Part shown: positions 52,905 through 62,576 of the stretch, piece after piece | How positions within the stretch are numbered: the stretch's first letter is position 1 | Layout of the letters: every line of letters begins with the position of its first letter | DNA from: Barnesiella merdipullorum | GTDB lineage: Bacteria; Bacteroidota; Bacteroidia; Bacteroidales; Barnesiellaceae | Reading direction: 5' to 3' | Assembly: GCA_019116365.1 (NCBI GenBank) | Contig: DXBT01000016.1 | Location: 1 to 64,000 of the forward strand | Length of the DNA: 64,000 nucleotides | Notes under the pieces: model-generated | Told to the model about the DNA's origin: nothing | Databases searched by the model: none | The model's input: the letters and a program-made list of their open reading frames with translations, nothing else | Translations under genes and position numbers: made by a program

Positions 52905-53004
52905 ACTTAATCTTTTTTTATCTTTTACTCTGCCACAACAGGGACAAGCCACGGGGCTATTATTTATAGCCAAAGCAGTCCACCGTTATGCAATTAATCA
53001 CATG

Positions 53005-53012
53005 CAAATATA
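53005..53012 (-). promoter_or_regulatory. -7 box of the DUF4923 gene
   Basis: TATATTTG on the minus strand, implying a leader of about 95 nt that includes a ggctat/atagcc hairpin (52955-52971). The remaining gap up to 53250 holds no gene that I can support. Confidence 0.45.
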
Positions 53013-53250
53013 CATCCAAAATGAGAAAAAATGGTGTTCCATCTCTCTATTTTTCGGCTCTGTTACAAAGAGAAAAACCAAAACCCGATAAAATATTGGG
53101 CATAAAAACATCTCATCATCGAACCAAAACCGGGCTGCCATGTTATTATAGGCAGAAAGGGCGCTCGAGAGAAATTCCAAGCACAGTAACGGTAAAAGGA
53201 GGAGCAGCCATTGCGAGCAGACGAATATTCCACCGGCCCCTTTCCCTACT

Positions 53251-53295
53251 AAAAAAGGCAGGTATCCGTCCAGGGATAGGGCGCATACCTGCCTT
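53251..53295 (-). terminator. Terminator of ugd
   Basis: 11-bp stem aaggcaggtat (53255-53265) / atacctgcctt (53285-53295), followed by T on the minus strand (53251-53256). Confidence 0.85.
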
Positions 53296-53344
53296 ACCTT
53301 TTTCCAGTGATTTATAAACCTTATGCTTCGTTGGGGCAACTGCC

Positions 53345-54667
53345 TTAATGCAACGGCCGGCCTATGCTGCGATAGACAAATCCAAGTTCTTTCATCTCGG
53401 CCGGGTCGTAGATGTTGCGGCCATCGAATATCACGGGCGACTTCATGGCTCGACGCACGGCATCCCAGTCGGGCATGCGGAACTCTTTCCACTCGGTAAC
53501 GATGAGCAGAGCATCAACCCCGGCCACCGCTTCATAAATATTCTCGGCATACTCTACCCGGTCTCCTACCCGACGCCGACATTCGGGCATGGCCACGGGG
53601 TCATACACCCGCACACTGGCCCCTGCCCCACACAACCGGTCGATGAGAATCAAGGCCGGAGCCTCGCGCATATCGTCGGTCTCGGGTTTGAACGAGAGTC
53701 CCCACACGGCAAACTTGCGTCCGGCGAGATTACCCTCGAAATAGTCGTTCAACCGACGATAAAGCAACTCTTTCTGCGACTCATTCACCCGCTCTACAGC
53801 CTCCAGAATCTGCATATGACAGTTGTTCTCCTCGGCCGTCCTTATCAAGGCCTTCACATCCTTGGGGAAACAAGAGCCTCCGTAGCCGCAACCGGCATAG
53901 AGGAAGCGGCTGCCTATGCGATCATCGGCACCGATGCCTTTGCGCACCGCACCCACATCGGCCCCCACCTCGTCGCACAACAGCGCAATCTCGTTCATGA
54001 AACTGATGCGCGTCGCCAGCATGGCATTGGCAGCATACTTGATCATCTCGGCCGAAGGTATATCGGTAATGATAATACGATACTTGTTAATCATGAAAGG
54101 TTTGTAGAGCTTCTGCATCAAGGCCTCGGCCCGTTTGCTCTCCACACCCACCACCACACGGTCGGGGCGCATGAAGTCGGCAATGGCATTTCCCTCTTTC
54201 AGGAATTCGGGGTTGGAAGCCACATCGAAATCGATCTTCACCCCACGTTTGTCGAGCTCGCTCTGTATGGCAGCCTTCACCTTGCGGGCCGTGCCCACCG
54301 GCACGGTACTCTTGGTCACCACCACCAGATAGTCGTTCATGTAGCGGCCCACGCTGTGAGCCACATCGAGCACATAGTGCAAGTCGGCCGAGCCATCCTC
54401 GTCGGGAGGTGTGCCCACGGCACTGAACAGAATCTCCACCCCGTCGAGGCAGGTCGATAAATCGGTGGCAAAACGCAACCGTCCTGCCTTCATATTCCGG
54501 ATAACCATCTCGTCGAGACCGGGCTCATAAATGGGGATATCGCCCTGTTTGATGCGGGCAATCTTCTCTGCGTCGATGTCCACACACACTACATCTACAC
54601 CTATCTCGGCAAAACAAGTTCCTGTAACCAGGCCTACATAGCCTGTACCCACTACCGCTATTTTCAT
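53345..54667 (-). CDS. ugd: UDP-glucose 6-dehydrogenase
   Basis: 440 residues, the usual length. An N-terminal Rossmann domain (MKIAVVGTGYVGLVTGTCFA), the block VGTPPDEDGSADLHYV, the linker helix, and the catalytic Cys266 in GCGYGGSCFPKD are all present, with a second Rossmann domain (GLSFKPETDDMREAPALILI) at the end. It oxidises UDP-glucose twice to UDP-glucuronate for capsule or exopolysaccharide. No polysaccharide cluster is adjacent in this window; the gene is alone between its promoter (TATTTTTG, 54688-54695) and terminator. Confidence 0.95.
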   Translation of the reverse strand: MKIAVVGTGYVGLVTGTCFAEIGVDVVCVDIDAEKIARIKQGDIPIYEPGLDEMVIRNMKAGRLRFATDLSTCLDGVEILFSAVGTPPDEDGSADLHYVLDVAHSVGRYMNDYLVVVTKSTVPVGTARKVKAAIQSELDKRGVKIDFDVASNPEFLKEGNAIADFMRPDRVVVGVESKRAEALMQKLYKPFMINKYRIIITDIPSAEMIKYAANAMLATRISFMNEIALLCDEVGADVGAVRKGIGADDRIGSRFLYAGCGYGGSCFPKDVKALIRTAEENNCHMQILEAVERVNESQKELLYRRLNDYFEGNLAGRKFAVWGLSFKPETDDMREAPALILIDRLCGAGASVRVYDPVAMPECRRRVGDRVEYAENIYEAVAGVDALLIVTEWKEFRMPDWDAVRRAMKSPVIFDGRNIYDPAEMKELGFVYRSIGRPLH

Positions 54668-54687
54668 ATATTTTACACTTTATAGCG

Positions 54688-54695
54688 CAAAAATA
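54688..54695 (-). promoter_or_regulatory. -7 box of ugd
   Basis: TATTTTTG on the minus strand, 21 bases before the start codon. Confidence 0.6.
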
Positions 54696-54878
54696 TAAAC
54701 ATTTTTCGAGCCTGCCCTCTTTTTTGTCGAAATCGTCGAAAAAAGCGACCAACAACTCCGCTTCAAGAGGAAGAATGTGCATACCAAAGTCCTCACTCCA
54801 AATCTCTTATCTACTTAATTTATATTGTTATACCTAACAAAAACCGGCCGTCGGCTGTTCTATGTGCAGATTTTTTCT

Positions 54879-54886
54879 TATCTTTG
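54879..54886 (+). promoter_or_regulatory. -7 box of the DUF4493/PCMD operon
   Basis: TATCTTTG, full consensus match. It gives a leader of about 95 nt to the ATG at 54990. The 320-base gap to ugd contains nothing else I recognise. Confidence 0.55.
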
Positions 54887-54989
54887 GAGCGATTTTCGAC
54901 TTATGCGAAAGTGTATCAGATACATTCCAAGGTTACTTCTTATACACTTTACTCCCCTTTTTGATAGAAGGGACTTAAAACGGACAAGC

Positions 54990-57599
54990 ATGAAAATAAA
55001 AGATATTCTCTTATACGGCGCAACCATGCTATTGTTAGTATCTTGCGCAAAGGAAGACCAACAAGTCGATTCGGGATATGGGACCATAGATGTACAGGTT
55101 TCGGCCGATTATCAAGTAGTGCCTGTCACCCGATCGAGTGCCGAGACGACCGAGACGACCGAAACTCCGCAGAATCCCGATGTCAGTGAATTTGCCCTGA
55201 AACTGGTCTCCACCGATGGGAGCTTCTCCCGCTCGTGGGATAGCCTGGCCGACTTCGACCCCGCCGAAAAAATACCCGTGGGCTCCTACACGATGAGTGC
55301 ATATTATGGCGACCTCGAAGACGAGGGATTCGACAAGCCTTACTATTTGGGTCAAAGCGAAGTATCGGTGCGCTACCGCGAGAACTCGCCCGTCGAGATA
55401 CACTGCACGCTGGCCAACGTGAAGGTGACCGTCGAATATTCCGACGCCTTCAAGAAATATTTTGCCGACTATGCCACCACCATACATGCCGCCGAGGGTG
55501 ACTATGTGAAATTTGAAAAAGAGGAGACGCGGGCTGCCTATGTGAAACCTGGCAAGATAACCATACAGACCTATCTGAAGAAACAGAACGGTATCGAATC
55601 GACCTTCGAACCGGCGGCCATCGAAGATGCCAAACCACGGCAGCACTACCGCATCAAACTCGACATTGCCGACAATGCCGCCGGCGAGGCCCAACTCAAC
55701 ATCAGTTTCGACGAAACCACCGAGACCCAACCGGTCACCATCAATATCTCCGACGAAGTGATGGAGGCCCCTGCGCCGTCGTTCCTGCCGACCGGGTTCG
55801 TATCGGGTACCCCCCTCGAAGTTAAAGAGAACAGCTACCCCGACAACAAGCAGGTAAACATTTCGCTCACAGCCAAAGCCGGCATTGCCGCCTGTACCCT
55901 CACCACCTCGTCGGCCAGCCTCGAGAGCGAAGGTTGGCCTCGCGAAATAGACTTGATGGGCATGAGCCAAGAGAACAGCGCCCTGCTTTCGCGTCTGGGA
56001 TTGAAACTGAAAGGCTTCTCCGGGATGGGCAGCAAGATGGGATTCATCGACTTCTCCGAGGTCTTTGCTCACCTGCACACCACCGATGGGAGCGACCAGC
56101 ACACCTTTACCCTCTCGGCCAAAGACACCTATGGCAAAGTGAGCGAAACGCCTATCACCCTCTCGGTCAAGAGCATACCCATCACCTTTGCCCTGCACAC
56201 CCCCAAAGCCGTATTTGTGGGCAGCAAGAGTGCCACCATTCCCGTAGAATTCGACGGAGCCTATATCGACCAGATCAAATTCAGCTACCTCAATGCCTCG
56301 GGATCGAGGGTAAACAGCACCTCGTCGGTCGTATCGAACGAAGGCAACCTCTACCAGATAAAGATATCGATCGAGGCAACCGACAAGCCCGTAGAGGTAG
56401 AGGCCTCGTATGCCAATGGCGCCAAAACGGCCACCACCTCGATACCGGTCAAGACGCCGGCCTTTACCATCACGGCCGAGGAGTATGACATCTGGGCCCG
56501 CCGGGCCACCGTCAAACTCACGGCCACCGATCCCCAGTATCAGGATGCCGTGAACCGTTATGCGACACTCTTTGCCAACAGCACCGGCCAATGGGAGCCT
56601 GTAGCCTCGACCTTCAGCCAAGGGCTGCGCACTATCACCGGGCTCACCCCCGACACCCGTTACCAACTGCGGGGCTCGTGCAACAGCGGGCAGGACAACG
56701 TCAATTACAGCGGCGACTGCACCCTGCGCACCGAATCGGCAGCTGCCGTGCCCAACGGAGACTTCGAAACCCTTGTACAAACCATCTCGATACAAGATAT
56801 GAAACAGGGTGGCGAATACTCGGTATGGCCCGTCAACTACCAGAACACCTGCAGTTTCACCATACAGGAACCCACAGGCTGGGCCAGCGTCAATGCCAAG
56901 ACCTGCAACACCAGTGCCGCCAACCAAATGACCTGGTTTGTCATCCCCTCGACCTACAACACCACCCTCACCTGGGACGCTTATCGCAGCTTTGCATCGA
57001 GCACCGTGACCCCCGATCTCTATCGCGACCTCACGGCTCAAAACGGCAGCAATGCCATGGTGGTGCGCAACGTGGCCTGGGATGCCAACGGTACCACACC
57101 AGCCACCTCGGGCGGAGCCTTCAATACCACCTACTACAACACCAACGTGCCCAACATTGCCAACCGCTCGGCCGGCAAACTGTTCCTGGGCAGCTATACC
57201 TATAACGGGGGCACCGAGACTTACAACGAAGGGGTCAACTTCGCCTCGCGACCCTCGGTATTGAAAGGTTGGTACAAATATGCCAACGACAGCAACGACC
57301 CCACCGAGACGGGTGTAGTAACCGTGACCCTGCTCAACGGGCAGACGGTTATCGGCACGGGCTCGACCCACCTCTCGGCCGCAGCCGACTACACCGAATT
57401 TTCGGTGCCGGTAACCTACTCGGTTACCAATCGAAAGGCTACCTCGCTGCGCATCATGATCACCTCGTCGAACCACGCCTCCTACAACCAGAGCGAAGAG
57501 ACCGCCGCGATAAAAACCTCCGTCTCGAACGGCCAGTACGAATCGGCCTCGCGTGGTGCGACACTTACTATCGATAACTTAACGTTCACCTATGAATAA
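54990..57599 (+). CDS. DUF4493/PCMD-type surface lipoprotein A
   Basis: 869 residues from the ATG at 54990, with lipobox LVSC (Cys19). The N-terminal 200 residues match the DUF4493 pattern (GTIDVQVSADYQVVPVTRS, PVGSYTMSAYYGDLEDEGFDKPYY, CTLANVKVTVEYSDAFKKYF). Two or three Ig-like domains follow, then a fibronectin-type segment opened by DIWARRATVKL (about 501-511). The C-terminal part (588-869, VPNGDFE ... SRPSVLKGWYKY ... LTIDNLTFTYE) is a PCMD (putative carbohydrate metabolism) beta-sandwich. First gene of a run of six overlapping or abutting genes. Glycan binding at the cell surface is inferred from the PCMD-type fold only. Confidence 0.75.
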   Translation: MKIKDILLYGATMLLLVSCAKEDQQVDSGYGTIDVQVSADYQVVPVTRSSAETTETTETPQNPDVSEFALKLVSTDGSFSRSWDSLADFDPAEKIPVGSYTMSAYYGDLEDEGFDKPYYLGQSEVSVRYRENSPVEIHCTLANVKVTVEYSDAFKKYFADYATTIHAAEGDYVKFEKEETRAAYVKPGKITIQTYLKKQNGIESTFEPAAIEDAKPRQHYRIKLDIADNAAGEAQLNISFDETTETQPVTINISDEVMEAPAPSFLPTGFVSGTPLEVKENSYPDNKQVNISLTAKAGIAACTLTTSSASLESEGWPREIDLMGMSQENSALLSRLGLKLKGFSGMGSKMGFIDFSEVFAHLHTTDGSDQHTFTLSAKDTYGKVSETPITLSVKSIPITFALHTPKAVFVGSKSATIPVEFDGAYIDQIKFSYLNASGSRVNSTSSVVSNEGNLYQIKISIEATDKPVEVEASYANGAKTATTSIPVKTPAFTITAEEYDIWARRATVKLTATDPQYQDAVNRYATLFANSTGQWEPVASTFSQGLRTITGLTPDTRYQLRGSCNSGQDNVNYSGDCTLRTESAAAVPNGDFETLVQTISIQDMKQGGEYSVWPVNYQNTCSFTIQEPTGWASVNAKTCNTSAANQMTWFVIPSTYNTTLTWDAYRSFASSTVTPDLYRDLTAQNGSNAMVVRNVAWDANGTTPATSGGAFNTTYYNTNVPNIANRSAGKLFLGSYTYNGGTETYNEGVNFASRPSVLKGWYKYANDSNDPTETGVVTVTLLNGQTVIGTGSTHLSAAADYTEFSVPVTYSVTNRKATSLRIMITSSNHASYNQSEETAAIKTSVSNGQYESASRGATLTIDNLTFTYE

Positions 57600-58878
57600 G
57601 ACAATGCACAACTCTATGAGAAATATATTGGGCATCTCGCTCGCCGTAATTTTGGCCGTGACTACGGCCTCATGCGACCGAGAGAAATTTACCTACGACC
57701 TGGGTACCGAGACCCCTTCGGGAAAAACCGGCACCCTCGACCTATCGACCTTCGAGGCCGTTCCCAACAACGACACGCAAATAGTAGAGAAGACGCCCGT
57801 GAGCCGAGCCGTCGATACTGGCGATTTCACCGTACAGATATATCCGGCACAAGGGCACGACACCCTCACCTGGAAATACCGCGAAATGCCCGAAATTGTC
57901 ACCCTCAACATAGGGGAATACAAGTTGGCCGTATTCTCACACAAAGTGCTGCCGGCCGAATGGGAACACCCCTACTACTATGCCGACAAGGCCTTCAACA
58001 TCGAAGAGAATCGGGTAACCCAACTCGACACGGTGGTATGCACGCTACAGAATATAAAAGTTACGGTCACCTACTCCGAAGATCTGAAGTCGTTCATGGG
58101 CAGCGACTGCAAAGTGACCGTCGATATAGGCTCGGGGACACTCGACTTCTCGCAGACCGAGACCCGGGCGGGTTACTTCCGCTCCGACAGCGAGAGCAAT
58201 CTGCTCATCGCCACCTTCACCGGCACCATCGACGGATACGAAGAGGTGAACCGCATCCAGGTCGATAATGTAAAAGCCGGCGAATGGCGCAAGATACACT
58301 ACGATATCAAACGGCCCGAACCGGGTAGCGAAACGGGTGGAGTAACCCCCTCGGTAACCCTTGATGCCTCGTGCGAGACCATCGACCACGAGGGTAACGT
58401 GACTGTCGAGGAGGAGATTATTCCCGATCCCAATCCCGTCGATCCGGGTTCCGACCCCGATCCAGACCCCGAACCGGGCGAAGCTCCCCAAATCACCAGC
58501 GAGACCATCCAACTGGGCACCCCCGTCACCATTACCGACGGCATGAAAGTGGTAGTCGATATTACCAGTTCCGACCCGGCCGGACTCACCGGACTCACTG
58601 TCGATATCGACTCGCCCACCCTTACCCCCGACGAACTTTCGGGCATGGGGCTTTCGGCCCATCTCGACCTGGTAAACCCCGGAGCCTTGAAAGAGGCTAT
58701 CGAAAGTCTGGGCTTCCCCACCGAGAGCAATGTGCTGAACCAACCGAAAGTAACCTTCGACATCAGCGACTTCATGCCACTGCTGGGGCTGCTGGGTGCC
58801 GGCACGCACAACTTCATCATCAAGGCGACCGATGCACAAGGCACCACCACCGAATCGCTAATCCTCGTAACCGAATGA
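57592..58878 (+). CDS. DUF4493 lipoprotein B
   Basis: 428 residues. The start overlaps the end of gene A by 8 bases. The lipobox is TASC (about Cys28). The DUF4493 part (about 35-240) shows GTLDLSTFEAVPNN, NIGEYKLAVFSHKVLPAEWEHPYYY and CTLQNIKVTVTYSEDLKSFMG. A Pro/Asp-rich linker (IIPDPNPVDPGSDPDPDPEP) follows, then one Ig-like domain ending GTHNFIIKATDAQG. It lacks the PCMD domain of its neighbours, so it looks like a shortened paralogue of gene A. Confidence 0.72.
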   Translation: MNKTMHNSMRNILGISLAVILAVTTASCDREKFTYDLGTETPSGKTGTLDLSTFEAVPNNDTQIVEKTPVSRAVDTGDFTVQIYPAQGHDTLTWKYREMPEIVTLNIGEYKLAVFSHKVLPAEWEHPYYYADKAFNIEENRVTQLDTVVCTLQNIKVTVTYSEDLKSFMGSDCKVTVDIGSGTLDFSQTETRAGYFRSDSESNLLIATFTGTIDGYEEVNRIQVDNVKAGEWRKIHYDIKRPEPGSETGGVTPSVTLDASCETIDHEGNVTVEEEIIPDPNPVDPGSDPDPDPEPGEAPQITSETIQLGTPVTITDGMKVVVDITSSDPAGLTGLTVDIDSPTLTPDELSGMGLSAHLDLVNPGALKEAIESLGFPTESNVLNQPKVTFDISDFMPLLGLLGAGTHNFIIKATDAQGTTTESLILVTE

Positions 58879-58879
58879 T

Positions 58880-60991
58880 ATGAAATACGATATAAAAAAA
58901 TACTTGGCTTGCGCACTCCTCCTCATGGTACTCTTCACCGCCTGCAAGGAGGAGGAGATGGCCTTGGGCGAAGGGGCGGTGCGGCTGAGCGTAAACGTAT
59001 CGGGCGACGTGTCGGTAGTCACGAGAGCCGTTGACCCCGGCATCTCGGCCTCCATGCAAACCCGCATTTACAGCAGCAAAGGGCTCATCCGCTACTACGA
59101 TGCGACGACCCCCATGCCCGAAACCCTCAACCTGGCCAGCGGTCAATACCACGCCTTTGTACTGGCCGGCGACTCGGTTCCTGCAGCGTTCAATACCCCC
59201 TATTACACGGGTTCGACCGACTTTACCGTACGTAGCGGCGAAACTACCTCGGCCAGTGTAACCTGTACCATAGCCAATACACTGGCTACTGTCGCCTTCG
59301 ACCCCGCCCTGGACGAAGTGGTTACCGACTGCAAAGTAAAGATATTCACCACGACGGGCGAGCTCTACTTCACCGAAGCCACTACCGACTCGGTGGGATA
59401 CTACATGTTCAGTGGCAAGGAACGTAACCTGGCCTGGACCTTCGAAGGGAAGAAGACCGACGGGAACAGCTACACCCAATCGGGGGTGGTCGAGCATGTA
59501 AACCCTGCCACCAAATATGCCTTTACCTTTAACTTCGATCCCGACGGTGCAGCCACCGGCGGTACCTTCCTCGACGTGAAGGTAAACGAGGCCACCATCG
59601 ACTCGACCCACAACGTAGTCATCACCCTGCGGCCGCAGATCGTAGGCGACAAGTTCGACCTGAACGAACCGCTCTACTACGAGACCAACGGTGGCAGCGA
59701 GACCTCCCTGTGGGTAAATGCCGCCACCAAACTGCAACGGGTATGGCTCTCGTGCGACAAACTCACAGACCTGGGATTCCCCACCGACTCGATCGACTTC
59801 CTGGCTGCCAACGGTAGCCTGGCTGCCGACTTCCAGTCTCGAGGCATTTCGTGCAAGCATACCTACCAGGAGGATAAAGACCTCTCCAATGCCAAGATTA
59901 CTTTGTCCGAAAGTTTTGTACAATCACTCCCCGGCGACGAATATACCTTCACGATAAACGCAATCGATGCCGCCGGTAAAGACAACACCGCCACTCTGTC
60001 GCTTGTCGTGTCGGATGCCATCGTGGTGACCGAAGAGGCCGAACGGTCCAGCATTTGGGCTCGTCGGGCCACCCTGCTGGGCTCCGTGGTGAAAGAGACC
60101 TCCGAGCCCCTCTCCTTCCAATTCCGCGAGGCAGGCACCGACAGTTGGACTTCGGTTCCGGCCAGTCGCTCGGGCATGACTCTCTCGGCCCAGTTGACCG
60201 ACCTCACCCCGGGCACTACCTATGAATACCAGGCCATGGCCGGTACACAGGCATCGGTAAAGACAGCCACCTTCACCACCGAAGCGGCTACCGCTTTGCC
60301 CAACAGCAGTTTTGAAAACTGGCAGACCCTCTCGTCGAGCGCCATGGTCATGTATGGGCCCGGCGAAGAGATGTTCTGGGACAGCGGCAACCACGGGTCG
60401 GCCACCCTGAACAAGAATGTGACTTCGCCCGACGAGACCTACAAGCACAGCGGTCGCTACTCGGTAAAACTGCAATCGCAGTTTGTGGGTGTGTTGAGTT
60501 TCGGCAAGTTCGCGGCCGGTAACCTCTTTGCCGGTCAATACCTGCGCACCGACGGTACCGACGGCGTGCTCAGTTTCGGACGCCCCTTCACCTCGCGTCC
60601 TAGCAAGCTGAAAGGGTATATCAAATACACCCCTGGGACCGTCGATTACTCCAGCACCAGCGACTTACCCACCGGAGCCACCGACATCGGTAACATCTAT
60701 ATCGCCATCGGCGACTGGAGCGAACCCATAGAGATACGCACCAAAGACAAAAAGCTCTTCGACAAGAACGACGAGAAGATTATCGCCTATGGTGAAAAGG
60801 AACTCACCAGTATAACGCAGGGAGCCGACGGCGGTCTGCTCGAATTTGAAATACCGCTCGACTACCGCTCGCTCGACCGAATTCCCAGCTACATCGTTAT
60901 CGTAGCCTCGGCCAGCAAGTATGGCGACTACTTTACCGGCAGTACCGGCAGTACCATGTGGATCGACGACTTAGAATTGATTTATGAATAA
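58880..60991 (+). CDS. DUF4493/PCMD-type surface lipoprotein C
   Basis: 703 residues starting directly after gene B, with lipobox FTAC (Cys22). DUF4493 part (about 30-235: GAVRLSVNVSGDVSVVTRA, CTIANTLATVAFDPALDEVV), an Ig-like domain, then SIWARRATLLGSVV (about 391-404) opening a fibronectin-type segment. The PCMD domain runs from about 473 (LPNSSFENWQ) through FWDSGNHGSATLN, LRTDGTDGVLSFGRPFTSRP and IYIAIGDWSEPIEIRT to WIDDLELIYE. Domain order equals gene A. The C-terminal part is closely related to that of gene F. Confidence 0.75.
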   Translation: MKYDIKKYLACALLLMVLFTACKEEEMALGEGAVRLSVNVSGDVSVVTRAVDPGISASMQTRIYSSKGLIRYYDATTPMPETLNLASGQYHAFVLAGDSVPAAFNTPYYTGSTDFTVRSGETTSASVTCTIANTLATVAFDPALDEVVTDCKVKIFTTTGELYFTEATTDSVGYYMFSGKERNLAWTFEGKKTDGNSYTQSGVVEHVNPATKYAFTFNFDPDGAATGGTFLDVKVNEATIDSTHNVVITLRPQIVGDKFDLNEPLYYETNGGSETSLWVNAATKLQRVWLSCDKLTDLGFPTDSIDFLAANGSLAADFQSRGISCKHTYQEDKDLSNAKITLSESFVQSLPGDEYTFTINAIDAAGKDNTATLSLVVSDAIVVTEEAERSSIWARRATLLGSVVKETSEPLSFQFREAGTDSWTSVPASRSGMTLSAQLTDLTPGTTYEYQAMAGTQASVKTATFTTEAATALPNSSFENWQTLSSSAMVMYGPGEEMFWDSGNHGSATLNKNVTSPDETYKHSGRYSVKLQSQFVGVLSFGKFAAGNLFAGQYLRTDGTDGVLSFGRPFTSRPSKLKGYIKYTPGTVDYSSTSDLPTGATDIGNIYIAIGDWSEPIEIRTKDKKLFDKNDEKIIAYGEKELTSITQGADGGLLEFEIPLDYRSLDRIPSYIVIVASASKYGDYFTGSTGSTMWIDDLELIYE

Positions 60992-61715
60992 ACTTATCTA
61001 TCCCATACTTGCCCTGTTCCTGTTGATTCCCGGCCTGGCCAAGGCCGAGGAATTCGACCGGGGCATTGTGCTCAACACCTTCATTCCCAAAGGTCAGTGG
61101 GTAGTGGGCAACTCCATCTCCTACTCGGAGTACAGCAACAACAACTACCAGTTCCTCGTCATCGAGGGTATCGACGGCATAGGCTACAACTTCAAGGTGA
61201 GCCCCATGTTCTGCTATATTGTCAAAGACAATCTGGGACTGGGCGGGCGATTTGCCTATGAGCGCAGCCTCACCAAACTCAACAGCGCCTCGATACAGAT
61301 TGGCGACGACCTCAACTTCGACGTAAACAATGTCTATAACCTCAGCCACACCTACTCGGGCATGGCCATCATGCGCAACTATATCAGTATAGGGAACAGC
61401 AACCGGTTTGGACTCTTCAACGAGCTGCAACTCAACCTGGGTGGCGGCGAGTCGAAGATGGTAAACGGCTCGGGCGATGCTCTCACCGGCACATTCGAAC
61501 GGTCGTTCAACCTCAAGATTGGTATTGCTCCGGGACTGATGGCCTTTATCAACGACTACACGGCCATCGAGGTAAACGTGGGCGTGCTGGGTTTCAATTA
61601 CAGCCATGTGAAACAGACGACCGACCAGGTTTATACCGGCAAACGGTCGCAGAACCTGGCCAACTTCAAAGTAAACATTTTCTCCTTGGGATTAGGCATC
61701 GCATTTTATTTATGA
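60984..61715 (+). CDS. Outer-membrane beta-barrel protein D
   Basis: 243 residues; the start overlaps gene C by 8 bases. Signal peptide MNKLIYPILALFLLIPGLAKA. The mature part begins LNTFIPKGQWVVGNSISYSEY and continues with regular amphipathic strands to NIFSLGLGIAFYL. It is a paralogue of the next protein: both start with IPK-x-QW, have a YFIKDN/YIVKDN loop, a GNSNRFGLFNE / DRNKRFGFFNE block and an IKQTT/VKQTT strand. About 10-12 strands are likely. No database family is known to me. Confidence 0.7.
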   Translation: MNKLIYPILALFLLIPGLAKAEEFDRGIVLNTFIPKGQWVVGNSISYSEYSNNNYQFLVIEGIDGIGYNFKVSPMFCYIVKDNLGLGGRFAYERSLTKLNSASIQIGDDLNFDVNNVYNLSHTYSGMAIMRNYISIGNSNRFGLFNELQLNLGGGESKMVNGSGDALTGTFERSFNLKIGIAPGLMAFINDYTAIEVNVGVLGFNYSHVKQTTDQVYTGKRSQNLANFKVNIFSLGLGIAFYL

Positions 61716-62575
61716 AACACTGGAAATATATACTCATCGCCATAGGTCTCGCCCTCCCCGGCCACACGCTTCTGCAGGCTCAGGAGCTCGACTCGACAGC
61801 CGTAGCGACTCCCATACAGGAGTCGGCTCCTGTGGCTTCAATCGAAAAAGAGACTCCCGTGACACAACCCGACACGATTGTGAAGAAGCGAGGCTTCAAC
61901 CGCAAAAAATACACGCGAGGATTGAAGAACTACTTGTTTATTCCTAAGAAACAGTGGATTATGGGCCTTACCCTCTCGCACGGCGAGTTTGACAGCAAAG
62001 ACAACAACCTGTTTATCTTTGTCAAGGATTTCAATTTCAAAGGCAATATCACCACACTCAATCCTTTTATTGGATACTTCATCAAAGACAACGAGTGTAT
62101 TGGTATCAAACTGGGATACAGCCACCTGAGTGCCAATCTCGACAATCTCAGCATCGATATCGACGAAGATATGCAATTCAACCTGAGCAACATGCGCTAC
62201 CTGGGCGAGACCTTCTCGGCCTCAATCTTCCACCGGGCCTACATCGGTATCGACCGCAACAAGCGGTTTGGCTTCTTCAACGAAACCGAGCTGGCCTTCT
62301 CGAGCGGCTCGAACCGCTTTGTGAGAGGCAGCGACGAAAACCTGCGCAATACCAAGACGACTACCTCGGAAATCAAGTTGGGATTGAACCCGGGATTCTG
62401 TGTCTTCATCATGAACAACATCAGCACCAGCGTGTCGTTTGGCGTGGCCGGTCTGCGCTACGGCACCATCAAACAGACCACCAACAACGTAGAGACCGGT
62501 AGCCGCCGGTCGAGTGGTGCCGACTTCAAACTCAACCTCTTCAACATCAACATTGGCATGTGCCTGCATATATAG
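61712..62575 (+). CDS. Outer-membrane beta-barrel protein E, paralogue of D
   Basis: 287 residues; the start overlaps gene D by 4 bases (ATGA). Signal peptide ending TLLQAQ, then a 55-residue Thr/Pro/Ala-rich spacer that D does not have (TAVATPIQESAPVASIEKET), a basic patch (KKRGFNRKKYTRGLKN) and the barrel YLFIPKKQWIMGLTLSHGEF to NLFNINIGMCLHI. The paralogue pair inside a lipoprotein operon suggests that the barrels anchor or export the lipoproteins, which is inference. Confidence 0.7.
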   Translation: MKHWKYILIAIGLALPGHTLLQAQELDSTAVATPIQESAPVASIEKETPVTQPDTIVKKRGFNRKKYTRGLKNYLFIPKKQWIMGLTLSHGEFDSKDNNLFIFVKDFNFKGNITTLNPFIGYFIKDNECIGIKLGYSHLSANLDNLSIDIDEDMQFNLSNMRYLGETFSASIFHRAYIGIDRNKRFGFFNETELAFSSGSNRFVRGSDENLRNTKTTTSEIKLGLNPGFCVFIMNNISTSVSFGVAGLRYGTIKQTTNNVETGSRRSSGADFKLNLFNINIGMCLHI

Positions 62576-62576
62576 A

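Noticed and set aside
55035..57476. 813-codon minus-strand frame in the DUF4493/PCMD operon
   Set aside because: Antisense shadow of lipoprotein A, without start signals or family features.
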